From contig QFPO01000027.1 in NCBI GenBank assembly GCA_003241385.1, positions 1 to 24,338 on the forward strand: a DNA stretch of 24,338 nucleotides, given 5' to 3'. The stretch's first letter is position 1. Every line of letters begins with the position of its first letter. Origin of the DNA: Rhodanobacter denitrificans (GTDB lineage Bacteria > Pseudomonadota > Gammaproteobacteria > Xanthomonadales > Rhodanobacteraceae). The position numbers were made by a program, and so were the translations under genes. The notes under the pieces were generated by a model. It had not been told where the DNA came from, made no database searches, and saw only the letters and a program-made list of their open reading frames with translations. Below are positions 1 through 7,666 of this stretch, piece after piece.

Positions 1-165
1 GTCGCCCAGGCACGCTGCCCCAACTCGCTGCGCTCAGACACGGGGCAGCTCTTCGGCCTGGACGACCTGCGATGCTCGGCTCGCTTTAGGCGCACCAACG
101 GCGAAGAGCGAAACCACAGCCAGCGAGCCCGCACGCAGCGAGCGCCCACGGCGATCGCCCCCACC
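1..165. other. Non-coding flank downstream of mscL, with an inverted repeat
   Basis: No convincing gene lies here. The stretch contains an exact 8-bp inverted repeat, GCTGCCCC at 14-21 and GGGGCAGC at 42-49, separated by 20 bases. It could be a weak terminator for mscL, which is transcribed toward it, or part of a dispersed intergenic repeat. There is no T-tract, and the window edge cuts off the context. Confidence 0.35.
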
Positions 166-588
166 TCAAACCGGCGGCCTGACCACCGCCGCCGGATTGG
201 CCTTGAGCAGATCGCGAATCTCGGTCAGCAGAACGACATCCGCCGGCGGCGCTGCCGGCGCGGCCTCTTCCTTGCGGCTGAGACGGTTGATCGCCTTGAT
301 GACCAGGAAGATCGCGAACGCGATGATGATGAACTGGATCAGCGTATTGAAGAACGCGCCGTACTGGACCGCGACCTCGCCCTTGCCGTCGGCACCGGCC
401 TGGACCAGGACCAGTTTGTACGACGAGAAGTCGATGCCGCCGATCAGATAGCCGATCGGCGGCATGATGACCTGATCGACGAGGGACGAGACGATCTTGC
501 CGAACGCGCCGCCGATGACGACGCCGACGGCGAGGTCGATCACGTTGCCGCGCATCGCGAATGTCTTGAATTCACTGAAGAAGCTCAT
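166..588 (-). CDS. mscL: Large-conductance mechanosensitive channel MscL
   Basis: MscL is a homopentameric inner-membrane channel that opens under membrane tension and releases solutes during hypo-osmotic shock. The 140-residue length is normal for the family. The N-terminal amphipathic segment (MSFFSEFKTFAMRGNVIDLA) is typical. TM1 covers about residues 15-45 and includes the Gly/Ala-rich pore stretch VGVVIGGAFGKIV. A periplasmic loop follows, then TM2 at about 76-100 (FNTLIQFIIIAFAIFLVIKA). The C-terminal cytoplasmic helix ends in the usual LLTEIRDLL motif, preceded by an Ala/Pro-rich linker. The ATG has a GAGAGGGA Shine-Dalgarno about 6 bases upstream. It is a single gene, divergent from the metal-efflux cluster. 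The identification is secure. Confidence 0.97.
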   Translation of the reverse strand: MSFFSEFKTFAMRGNVIDLAVGVVIGGAFGKIVSSLVDQVIMPPIGYLIGGIDFSSYKLVLVQAGADGKGEVAVQYGAFFNTLIQFIIIAFAIFLVIKAINRLSRKEEAAPAAPPADVVLLTEIRDLLKANPAAVVRPPV

Positions 589-751
589 GGCATCCCTCTC
601 GATCGTTGAACGGGGCCGCGTGCGGCGGCGGCGCTACTCTAACGCCGTCACGGTGATACGGACACCTGTACGCCGTTGCGGCGTCGTGCCGCCGCCCAGG
701 GCCGATCGCGTGATTGTGTAGCCTCGGCCCGATCGGCTACCGTGCCGGCCG

Positions 752-1147
752 ATGTCGATCCGTCGCCGCCACGGTCTGCCCGCTCGCCTGCGCGTGCTCG
801 CGCTGGTCTGGCTCGCCCTGTGCGTGGCCGCGCAGCCGCTGCTGGCGCGGCTGGCCGACATCCATCACGCCGTGCACGACGTGGCCGCCAGCCAGGTCGG
901 TCACGGCCACGATCACGCCGCGTTCGATGCGCCGCTGCCGGCCGTCGCCGACGAGCCGGACCTGCCCTCGATCCTGCACGACGTGCTGCATCTGGCCCAT
1001 TGCTGCGGTCAGGCCAGCGTGCCGAGCGCCGCCGTGATCGACCTGCCGGCGTCGATGCCGGCCGCCGCCGCACCGTCGCGCGCGCCCGATCCGCTGCGCC
1101 GCGACGCCGGCCGTGGCGTCCCGTACCGACCTCCGATCCTCGTCTAG
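752..1147 (+). CDS. Small exported His/Cys-rich protein ahead of czcCBA (CzcI-like position)
   Basis: This is a 131-residue protein with a basic N-terminus and a hydrophobic segment (about residues 13-32), consistent with export. The mature part is rich in metal-ligand residues: HH and H near 42-47, a GHGHDH cluster near 55-60, and an H-x3-H-x2-HCC cluster near residues 80-90. The C-terminus (YRPPILV) is proline-containing. It lies 58 bp upstream of czcC on the same strand. Small His-rich exported proteins (CzcI, CopL and DUF2946-type) often precede metal-efflux operons and are thought to bind metal or modulate expression. I cannot assign the exact family. The gene is supported by position, composition and its signal-like start, but there is no strong Shine-Dalgarno. 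Confidence 0.7.
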   Translation: MSIRRRHGLPARLRVLALVWLALCVAAQPLLARLADIHHAVHDVAASQVGHGHDHAAFDAPLPAVADEPDLPSILHDVLHLAHCCGQASVPSAAVIDLPASMPAAAAPSRAPDPLRRDAGRGVPYRPPILV

Positions 1148-1155
1148 AGCCGCCT

Positions 1156-1171
1156 GCCGGCCTGCGCCGGC
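1156..1171 (+). repeat. Hairpin between the His-rich gene and czcC
   Basis: A perfect 6-bp GCCGGC / GCCGGC stem with a 4-base loop lies just after the stop of the small His-rich gene and 35 bases before czcC. It has no T-tract. It may affect relative expression or mRNA stability, but short GC-only stems arise often by chance in this genome. Confidence 0.3.
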
Positions 1172-1205
1172 GTTCACGCGTTTCTCTTCACGACGGAGTG
1201 TTCCC

Positions 1206-2483
1206 ATGTCTGTGCGAATCGCGGCCTTGGCCGCGTGTATGGCGGCCGCGTGCGCGGTCGCGTCTCCTCCTGTCCGCGGCGTCGAGCGGCTCGGCCTCGA
1301 CGATGCGATCGCGCGCGTCGACGCGCTGCATCCGGATCTGCGGCTGTTCGGCGCGCTGCAGGCGCAGCGCGAGGCCGAGCGCGATCAGGCCGCGCTGGCG
1401 CCGGCGCTGACCGCCGGCGCGACGCTCGAGAATGCGCTCGGCAGCGGTCGCAGCCGCGGCCTGTCCGGTGCCGAGCTCACGCTGACGCTGGCCGCAGTGT
1501 TCGAGCGCGGCGGCAAGCTCGATGCGCGCCGCGTGCTCGCGCAGAGCCGCATCGATGCGCTCGCGGTCGAGCGCGAAGGCCGCCGCCTCGACCTGCTCGC
1601 CGAGGTCGCGCGACGCTATCTGGCCGCGGTCGGTGCGCAGGGCGAGGCCGCGATCGCGCGGACCGACATCGCGCAGCGCACGCAGGCGCTGGCCGCCGCC
1701 GAGCGGCGCCTGCGCGCCGGTGCCTCGCCGGAGGCGGTCGTGCTGGCCGCGCGCGCGGCGCTCGCGCAGGCCGAGCTCGGCGCTGCGCGCGCCGAGCAGC
1801 ACGGCCTGGCCGCACGCCAGGCACTGGCCGCGCTGTGGGGCGAGCGCGGGCCGAGCTTCGAGCTGGCGCCCGCCGATCCGCTGGCGCTGCCGGCGATCGC
1901 CGGGTTCGACCGGCTCGCCGAGCTGATCGAGCGCACGCCCGAGATCGCGCGCTTCGCCGACGAGCGGCGCATCGGCGAGGCGCGGCTGCGCCTGGCGCGC
2001 ACCGAGGAGCGGCCCGATGCGAGCTGGCAGATCGGCGTGCGGCGCCTGCAGGCCGACGGCGACGTGGCCCTGGTCGGCGGCGTGTCGATTCCGCTCGGTG
2101 CCGCGCGTCGCGCCGCGCCCGGTATTCGCGCGGCCGAGGCCGAGCTCGGCGCGCTCGAGATCGAGCGCGAGGCGCGCGCACTGTCGCTGTACGCGACGCT
2201 GGCCGATGCGCACGGCCGCTACCGGATCGCGCAGCTGGAGGTCGAGCGGCTGCAGCGCGACGTGGTGCCGCTGCTGGTCCGCGGCGTTGCCGCGGCCGAG
2301 CGCGCCTATGCCGGCGGCGCCGCGAGCTACCTCGAGCTGGCGCAGATCCAGTCCGAGCACACGCGCGCGCTGATGCAGCGCCTGCAGGCCGCGCTCGCGG
2401 CCCAGCAGGCCTTGATCGAGATCCAGCGCCTGACCGGGCAATCCGCGCTCGCCGCGCCCACCGCTTCCGGAGCCACGCCATGA
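1206..2483 (+). CDS. czcC: Outer-membrane factor of a CzcCBA-type heavy-metal efflux pump (TolC family)
   Basis: This 425-residue protein is the presumed outer-membrane channel of a tripartite RND metal exporter. The chosen ATG at 1206 starts a clear signal peptide (MSVRIAALAACMAAACAVAS) and has GGAG nine bases upstream; the frame stays open further upstream, but those residues look non-coding. The mature protein shows the duplicated outer-membrane-efflux layout. It has two long Ala/Arg/Glu-rich helical regions (about 85-200 and 255-400) with the periodic heptad pattern of TolC coiled coils, and a central GGVSIPLGAARRA strand typical of CzcC-like proteins. Its stop overlaps the start of the adaptor gene (ATGA), so translation is coupled. 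Family membership is firm; the metal specificity is inferred from its partners. Confidence 0.9.
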   Translation: MSVRIAALAACMAAACAVASPPVRGVERLGLDDAIARVDALHPDLRLFGALQAQREAERDQAALAPALTAGATLENALGSGRSRGLSGAELTLTLAAVFERGGKLDARRVLAQSRIDALAVEREGRRLDLLAEVARRYLAAVGAQGEAAIARTDIAQRTQALAAAERRLRAGASPEAVVLAARAALAQAELGAARAEQHGLAARQALAALWGERGPSFELAPADPLALPAIAGFDRLAELIERTPEIARFADERRIGEARLRLARTEERPDASWQIGVRRLQADGDVALVGGVSIPLGAARRAAPGIRAAEAELGALEIEREARALSLYATLADAHGRYRIAQLEVERLQRDVVPLLVRGVAAAERAYAGGAASYLELAQIQSEHTRALMQRLQAALAAQQALIEIQRLTGQSALAAPTASGATP

Positions 2484-3742
2484 AATCGCTTCTTTCGATG
2501 CTGATCTGGACCGCCGTGCTGCTGTTGGCCGGCTGCGGCCGCGCCGGCGGACCGGCCGACGAACACGGCCACGCGCACGGCGAAGCCGGGCACGACGACC
2601 ACGGCGAAGGCGCCGAGGGCACGCACGGCGGCCGCGTGCTCGAGGCACAGGACTACGCGGTCGAGCTGGCGATCGCCGAGGACGGCGCGCCGCCGCGCCT
2701 GCGCGCCTGGCTGTATCGCGACGGCAAGCCGCTGCCGCCGGCCGCCGGCCGCGTCGAGGTCACGCTGACCCGGCTCGGCGGCGCCGTCGAGCGCCATGTG
2801 CTGAGCGCGCAGGCCGACGGCAGCCTCGGCGGCAGCGACGTCGTCGCCGAGCCGCACTCGTTCGACGTCCTCGTCGAGGCCACGATCGAGAACGCGCCGT
2901 TGCGCTTCGCGTACGCGAGCTACGAAGGCCGCACGCGGATCGAGCCGGCGATCGCCGAGGAGGCCGGCATCCGCGTCGCCGCGGTCGGACCCGGTGTCAT
3001 CGCCGACGAGCACGAGATGCAGGGTCTGCTGACACCGGTCGAGGGCCGCACCGCGACTGTCATGGCGCGCTTTCCCGGTCCGATCCGCCGTCTCGACGCC
3101 CAGGTCGGCGATCGCGTCCGCGCCGGCCAGCGGCTGGCGACGATCGAGAGCAACCTCAGCCTGACCGACTACGCGGTGACGACGCCGATTGCCGGCACCG
3201 TGCTGTCGCGCGAGGCGACCGTCGGCGGCGTCGCCAGCGAGGGTATGGCGCTGTTCGAGATCGCGGACCTGTCGACGATCTGGGTCGACCTGCACGTGTT
3301 CGGCGCCGACGCGCAGCATCTGCGCCCCGGCGTGCCGGTCACGGTCACGCGCATGAGCGACGGCGTCGCCGCGCATACCGTGCTCGACCGGATCCTGCCC
3401 GGCACCGCGACCGCGAGCCAGAGCACGGTTGCACGGGCGAGCCTCGACAACGCCGACGGCCTGTGGCGGCCCGGCTCGGCCGTGCGTGCGCGCATCACCG
3501 TCGAGCAGCAGCCGGCCGACCGCGTCGTGCCGCTGTCGGCGCTGCAGACCTTCCGCGACTGGGACGTGGTCTTCGTGCGCGTCGGCGATACCTACGAGGT
3601 GCGCCCGGTCGAGCTCGGCAAGCGCGACGACCGTCAGGTCGAGATCCGCGGTGGCGTCGCGGCCGGCGACGTCGTCGTCGTCGAGCAGAGCTATCTGATC
3701 AAGGCCGACATCGAGAAATCGGGGGCCGCCCATGAGCACTGA
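2480..3742 (+). CDS. czcB: Periplasmic adaptor (membrane fusion protein) of the CzcCBA pump, His-rich lipoprotein
   Basis: This 420-residue adaptor should link CzcC and CzcA and may hand metal to the pump. The N-terminus is a lipoprotein signal with the lipobox LAGC (Cys19). It is followed by a His/Asp/Glu-rich segment (His29, 31, 33, 38, 41, 49), a likely metal-binding arm; the C-terminus ends in HEH. Lipoyl half-motifs are visible (VGDRVRAGQRLATIE, then TTPIAGTVLSREATVGG), as is a β-barrel segment (STIWVDLHVFGADAQ). The two lipoyl halves are separated by only about ten residues near 223-235, so the usual α-helical hairpin is essentially missing. It overlaps czcC by 4 bp and czcA by 11 bp. 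Confidence 0.92.
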   Translation: MKSLLSMLIWTAVLLLAGCGRAGGPADEHGHAHGEAGHDDHGEGAEGTHGGRVLEAQDYAVELAIAEDGAPPRLRAWLYRDGKPLPPAAGRVEVTLTRLGGAVERHVLSAQADGSLGGSDVVAEPHSFDVLVEATIENAPLRFAYASYEGRTRIEPAIAEEAGIRVAAVGPGVIADEHEMQGLLTPVEGRTATVMARFPGPIRRLDAQVGDRVRAGQRLATIESNLSLTDYAVTTPIAGTVLSREATVGGVASEGMALFEIADLSTIWVDLHVFGADAQHLRPGVPVTVTRMSDGVAAHTVLDRILPGTATASQSTVARASLDNADGLWRPGSAVRARITVEQQPADRVVPLSALQTFRDWDVVFVRVGDTYEVRPVELGKRDDRQVEIRGGVAAGDVVVVEQSYLIKADIEKSGAAHEH

Positions 3743-6700
3743 GGCCCCACCATCCGGCGGCATGCTCGAACGCATCATCGGCTTCGCGGTCGCGCATCGC
3801 TGGCTGATGCTGGCGCTGACGACGGCACTGGTCGCGCTCGGCGTCTGGAGCTTCTCGCGGTTGCCGATCGACGCCACGCCGGACATCACCAACGTGCAGG
3901 TGCAGATCAACACCGAGGCGCCCGGCTACTCGCCACTGGAGGCCGAACAGCGCGTGACCTATCCGATCGAGACCGCGATGGCCGGCTTGCCGGGCCTGGA
4001 CTACTCGCGCTCGCTGTCGCGCTACGGACTCTCGCAGGTGACCGTCGTGTTCAAGGACGGCACCGATCTGTACTTCGCGCGGCAGCAGGTCGGCGAGCGC
4101 CTGCGCCAGGCCGCTTCGCAGCTGCCGGAGGGACTCGATCCGCAGCTCGGCCCGATCGCGACCGGCCTCGGCGAGATCTTCATGTACACGGTCGAGGCCG
4201 CGCCCGACGCGCGCAAGCCCGACGGCACGCCGTGGACCGCGACCGATCTGCGCACGCTGCAGGACTGGGTGATCCGCCCGCAGCTGCGCAACACGCCCGG
4301 CGTCACCGAGGTCAACACGATCGGCGGCTTCGCGCGGCAGATCCACATCACGCCCGAGCCGTCCAAGCTGGTCGCGCTCGGCTTCACGCTGCACGATGTC
4401 GTGAGCGCGATCGCCGCCAACAACCAGAACGTCGGCGCCGGCTACATCGAACGCAACGGCCAGCAGTTCCTGGTGCGGCTGCCCGGCCAGATCGCCGATC
4501 TCGACGCGATCGGCGACATCGTGCTGGACCGGCGCGAAGGCGTACCGATCCGTGTGCGCGACGTCGCCACGGTCGGCGAGGGGCCGGAGCTGCGCACCGG
4601 CGCGGCGACGCAGAACGGCGGCGAGGTCGTGCTCGGCACGGTGTTCATGCTGGTTGGCGCGAACAGCCGCGAGGTTGCGCAGGCGGCCGCAGCGCGGCTC
4701 GAGCAGGCCAGCGCGGGTCTCCCGGCCGGCGTCGACGCACATCCGGTCTACGACCGCACCGGCCTGGTCGACCGCACGATCCGCACGGTGTCGAAGAACC
4801 TGATCGAAGGCGCGCTGCTGGTGATCGTCGTGCTGTTCGCGCTGCTCGGCAATTTCCGCGCGGCGCTGATCACCGCGGCGGTGATTCCGCTGGCGATGCT
4901 GTTCACGGTCTCGGGCATGGTGCGCGGCGGCGTCTCGGGCAATCTGATGAGCCTGGGCGCGCTCGACTTCGGCCTGATCGTCGACGGCGCGGTCATCATC
5001 ATCGAGAACTGCCTGCGCCGCTTCGGCGAGATGCAGCAGCGGCTCGGCCGCGTGATGACGGCCTCCGAGCGCCACGCGCTGACCGCGCAGGCCACCGCCG
5101 AGGTGATCCGGCCGAGCCTGTTCGGTCTGGGCATCATCACCGCGGTGTATCTGCCGATCTTTGCGCTCACCGGCATCGAGGGCAAGATGTTCCATCCGAT
5201 GGCGATCACCGTCGTGCTCGCGCTGAGCGGCGCGATGGTGCTGGCGCTGACCTTCGTGCCGGCGGCGATCGCGCTGATGCTCGGCGGCCGCGTCGAGGAG
5301 CACGAGAACCGGCTGATGCGCGCGGCGCGGCGCGCCTACGCACCGCTGCTGACCGGCTCGCTGCGGCGCGGCGGCTGGGTGATCGCGGCGGCGGCCGTGC
5401 TGGTCGTCGCCTGCGGCTGGCTGGCGACGCGGCTCGGTGCCGAGTTCATTCCGAACCTCGACGAGGGCGACATCGCGCTGCACGCGATGCGCATCCCCGG
5501 CACCAGCCTCGAACAGGCGGTGACGATGCAGGCGACGCTCGAGCGGCACATCACGCGCTTTCCCGAGGTCGAGCGCGTATTCGGCAAGCTCGGCACCGCC
5601 GAAGTCGCGACCGACCCGATGCCGCCGTCGGTCACCGACACCTTCGTGATGCTCAAGCCGCGCGAGCAGTGGCCCGATCCGCGCAAGCCGCGCGACCGCC
5701 TGGTCGCCGAGATCGAGGCCGAGGTGCAGCGTCTGCTCGGCAACAACTACGAGTTCACGCAGCCGATCCAGATGCGCATGAACGAGCTGATCTCCGGCGT
5801 GCGCGCCGACGTCGCGGTCAAGGTCTACGGGGACGATCTGGACACCTTGCTCGAGATCGGGCGGCGTATCGAGCGCGTCGCGCAAGCCGTGCCCGGCGCG
5901 GCCGACGTCAAGACCGAGCAGGCCAGCGGCCTGCCGATGCTGGTCATCACGCCCGATCGCGCCTCGCTGATCCGCTACGGCCTCAATCCGGGCGACGTGC
6001 AGCACACCGTCGCGACCGCGGTCGGCGGCGAGGTCGCCGGCCAGCTGTTCGAGGGCGATCGCCGCTTCGACATCGTCGTGCGCCTGCCCGAGCGTCTGCG
6101 TCAGGACCCGGCCGCGCTGGCCGATCTGCCGATCCCGCTCGGCGGCAGCGACGGCGGCGACGAGTCGAGCCGCGCCGGCGGCTTCGCGGTCGGCACGCCG
6201 CGCACGGTGCCGCTGCGCGAGGTCGCACGGATTGAGACGCGCGACGGGCCGAACCAGATCAACCGCGAGAACGGCAAGCGCCGCGTCGTCGTCACCGCCA
6301 ACGTGCGCGGCCGCGACCTCGGCCGCTTCGTCGCCGATCTGCAGCAGGCGGTCGCCGCGCAGGTGAGTGTGCCGACCGGTTACTGGATCGACTACGGCGG
6401 CACGTTCGAGCAGCTGATCTCGGCCGGACAGCGCCTGGCCGTCGTCGTGCCGCTGACCTTGCTGATCATCTTCTCGCTGCTGTTCATGGCGTTCGGCTCG
6501 CTGCGCGATGCGGCGATCGTGTTCAGCGGCGTGCCGCTGGCGCTGACCGGCGGCGTCGTCGCGCTCGCGCTGCGCGGCATTCCGCTGTCGATCTCGGCCG
6601 GCGTCGGCTTCATCGCGCTGTCCGGCGTCGCCGTGCTGAACGGTCTGGTGATGATCGCGTTCATCAACAAGCTGCGCGTGCAGGGGCAGGCCCTGGACGC

Positions 6701-6938
6701 CGCGGTGTTCGACGGCGCGCTCGGCCGGCTGCGGCCGGTGCTGATGACGGCGCTGGTCGCCTCGCTCGGCTTCGTGCCGATGGCCGTCAACGTCGGCGCC
6801 GGCTCGGAGGTGCAGCGCCCGTTGGCGACCGTCGTGATCGGCGGCATCGTGTCCTCGACGCTGCTGACCCTGCTCGTGCTGCCGGCGCTGTACCGGCTGC
6901 TGCATCGGCGCGACGCGCCGACGCCGCTGCCGGCCTGA
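3732..6938 (+). CDS. czcA: CzcA-type heavy-metal RND efflux pump (HME family)
   Basis: This 1068-residue inner-membrane proton/metal antiporter is the energised component of the tripartite pump. It has the full RND architecture: TM1 near residues 20-40, a large periplasmic loop, TM2-6 from about 355, a second loop, and TM8-12 from about 890. The TM4 signature DFGLIVDGAVIIIEN places acidic residues at D412, D418 and E425, matching the proton-relay triad (D402/D408/E415) of Cupriavidus CzcA. This is the pattern of Zn/Co/Cd pumps and related Co/Ni pumps. A Gly/Ser/Asp-rich insertion (near 800-815) sits in the second periplasmic loop. The start overlaps czcB by 11 bp. The exact cation (Zn, Co, Cd or Ni) cannot be read from sequence alone. 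Confidence 0.96.
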   Translation: MSTEAPPSGGMLERIIGFAVAHRWLMLALTTALVALGVWSFSRLPIDATPDITNVQVQINTEAPGYSPLEAEQRVTYPIETAMAGLPGLDYSRSLSRYGLSQVTVVFKDGTDLYFARQQVGERLRQAASQLPEGLDPQLGPIATGLGEIFMYTVEAAPDARKPDGTPWTATDLRTLQDWVIRPQLRNTPGVTEVNTIGGFARQIHITPEPSKLVALGFTLHDVVSAIAANNQNVGAGYIERNGQQFLVRLPGQIADLDAIGDIVLDRREGVPIRVRDVATVGEGPELRTGAATQNGGEVVLGTVFMLVGANSREVAQAAAARLEQASAGLPAGVDAHPVYDRTGLVDRTIRTVSKNLIEGALLVIVVLFALLGNFRAALITAAVIPLAMLFTVSGMVRGGVSGNLMSLGALDFGLIVDGAVIIIENCLRRFGEMQQRLGRVMTASERHALTAQATAEVIRPSLFGLGIITAVYLPIFALTGIEGKMFHPMAITVVLALSGAMVLALTFVPAAIALMLGGRVEEHENRLMRAARRAYAPLLTGSLRRGGWVIAAAAVLVVACGWLATRLGAEFIPNLDEGDIALHAMRIPGTSLEQAVTMQATLERHITRFPEVERVFGKLGTAEVATDPMPPSVTDTFVMLKPREQWPDPRKPRDRLVAEIEAEVQRLLGNNYEFTQPIQMRMNELISGVRADVAVKVYGDDLDTLLEIGRRIERVAQAVPGAADVKTEQASGLPMLVITPDRASLIRYGLNPGDVQHTVATAVGGEVAGQLFEGDRRFDIVVRLPERLRQDPAALADLPIPLGGSDGGDESSRAGGFAVGTPRTVPLREVARIETRDGPNQINRENGKRRVVVTANVRGRDLGRFVADLQQAVAAQVSVPTGYWIDYGGTFEQLISAGQRLAVVVPLTLLIIFSLLFMAFGSLRDAAIVFSGVPLALTGGVVALALRGIPLSISAGVGFIALSGVAVLNGLVMIAFINKLRVQGQALDAAVFDGALGRLRPVLMTALVASLGFVPMAVNVGAGSEVQRPLATVVIGGIVSSTLLTLLVLPALYRLLHRRDAPTPLPA

Positions 6939-6979
6939 GGCGGTGCGCGCGGCCGCGTCTCGTCAGCGCCGATGCGGTC

Positions 6980-7666
6980 TCAGACGATGCGGCCCTCGAA
7001 TGCCGCGACGCCGTCCAGCGCGGCCGCGAAGACGTCGCCGCGCTGCAAGGCGGCGACGCCGGCCGGCGTGCCGGTGTAGATCAGATCGCCGGCGCGCAGT
7101 TCGTACAGTCGCGACAGCTCGTGGATGACCTCAGCGACGCTGAACACCATGTCGCCGATGTCGCCGTTCTGGCGCAGGACGCCGCCGACGTGCAGCGTCA
7201 GTGCGCCGCGCGCCGGATGGCCGATCGCGGCCGCACGATGCAGCGCCGAGACCGGTGCGGAATGGTCGAAGCCCTTGGCGACGTCCCAGGGCAGGCCGCC
7301 GGCCTTGGCGCGCGCCTGCAGATCGCGCCGCGTCAGGTCCAGGCCGACGCCGTAGCCGAACACGCAGCCGAGCGCGTCGGCGACCGCGATGTCGCGCCCG
7401 CCGCCGCCGAGCGCGATGACCATCTCGACCTCGTGGTGCAGATCCTCGGTCGCCTGCGGATACGGCACGTCGGCGCCGTCGGTCACGATCGCATCGGCCG
7501 GCTTCATGAAGAACACCGGCTGCGAGCGGTCCGCGGTCGCGCCCATCTCGCGCGCGTGGTCGGCGTAGTTGCGGCCGATGCAGTAGATCCGGTGCACCGG
7601 AAAGCGCTCGGCTTCGCCGGCGATCGGCACGGTGGCGATCGGCGGTGCAGGAATGGCGTAGGTCAT
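6980..7666 (-). CDS. Fumarylacetoacetate-hydrolase-family protein (fumarylpyruvate-hydrolase-like)
   Basis: This 228-residue protein has the length and motifs of the FAH superfamily, which includes fumarylpyruvate hydrolases, acylpyruvases and oxaloacetate decarboxylases. It begins with the family hallmark IYCIGRNYADHA (near 27-38). It then shows FMKP, the metal-binding acidic residues E79 and E81 (HHEVEM) and D110 (GYGVGLDLTRRD), the KGFDHSAP segment (131-138), and TGTPAGV near the C-terminus. These support a Mg/Mn-dependent C-C bond hydrolase or decarboxylase acting on small β-diketo or oxo acids. Its ATG overlaps the stop of the upstream kinase gene (ATGA), so the two are probably translationally coupled, an odd partnership. 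No other gentisate or aromatic-catabolism genes are nearby, so the substrate is unknown. Confidence 0.92.
   Translation of the reverse strand: MTYAIPAPPIATVPIAGEAERFPVHRIYCIGRNYADHAREMGATADRSQPVFFMKPADAIVTDGADVPYPQATEDLHHEVEMVIALGGGGRDIAVADALGCVFGYGVGLDLTRRDLQARAKAGGLPWDVAKGFDHSAPVSALHRAAAIGHPARGALTLHVGGVLRQNGDIGDMVFSVAEVIHELSRLYELRAGDLIYTGTPAGVAALQRGDVFAAALDGVAAFEGRIV

Noticed and set aside
3699..6905. Long open frame antisense to czcA, encoding a 1068-residue His/Arg/Gln/Asp-rich product
   Set aside because: It lies opposite a clear RND pump gene and has no domain motifs. Its composition is that of the reverse phase of GC-rich codons.
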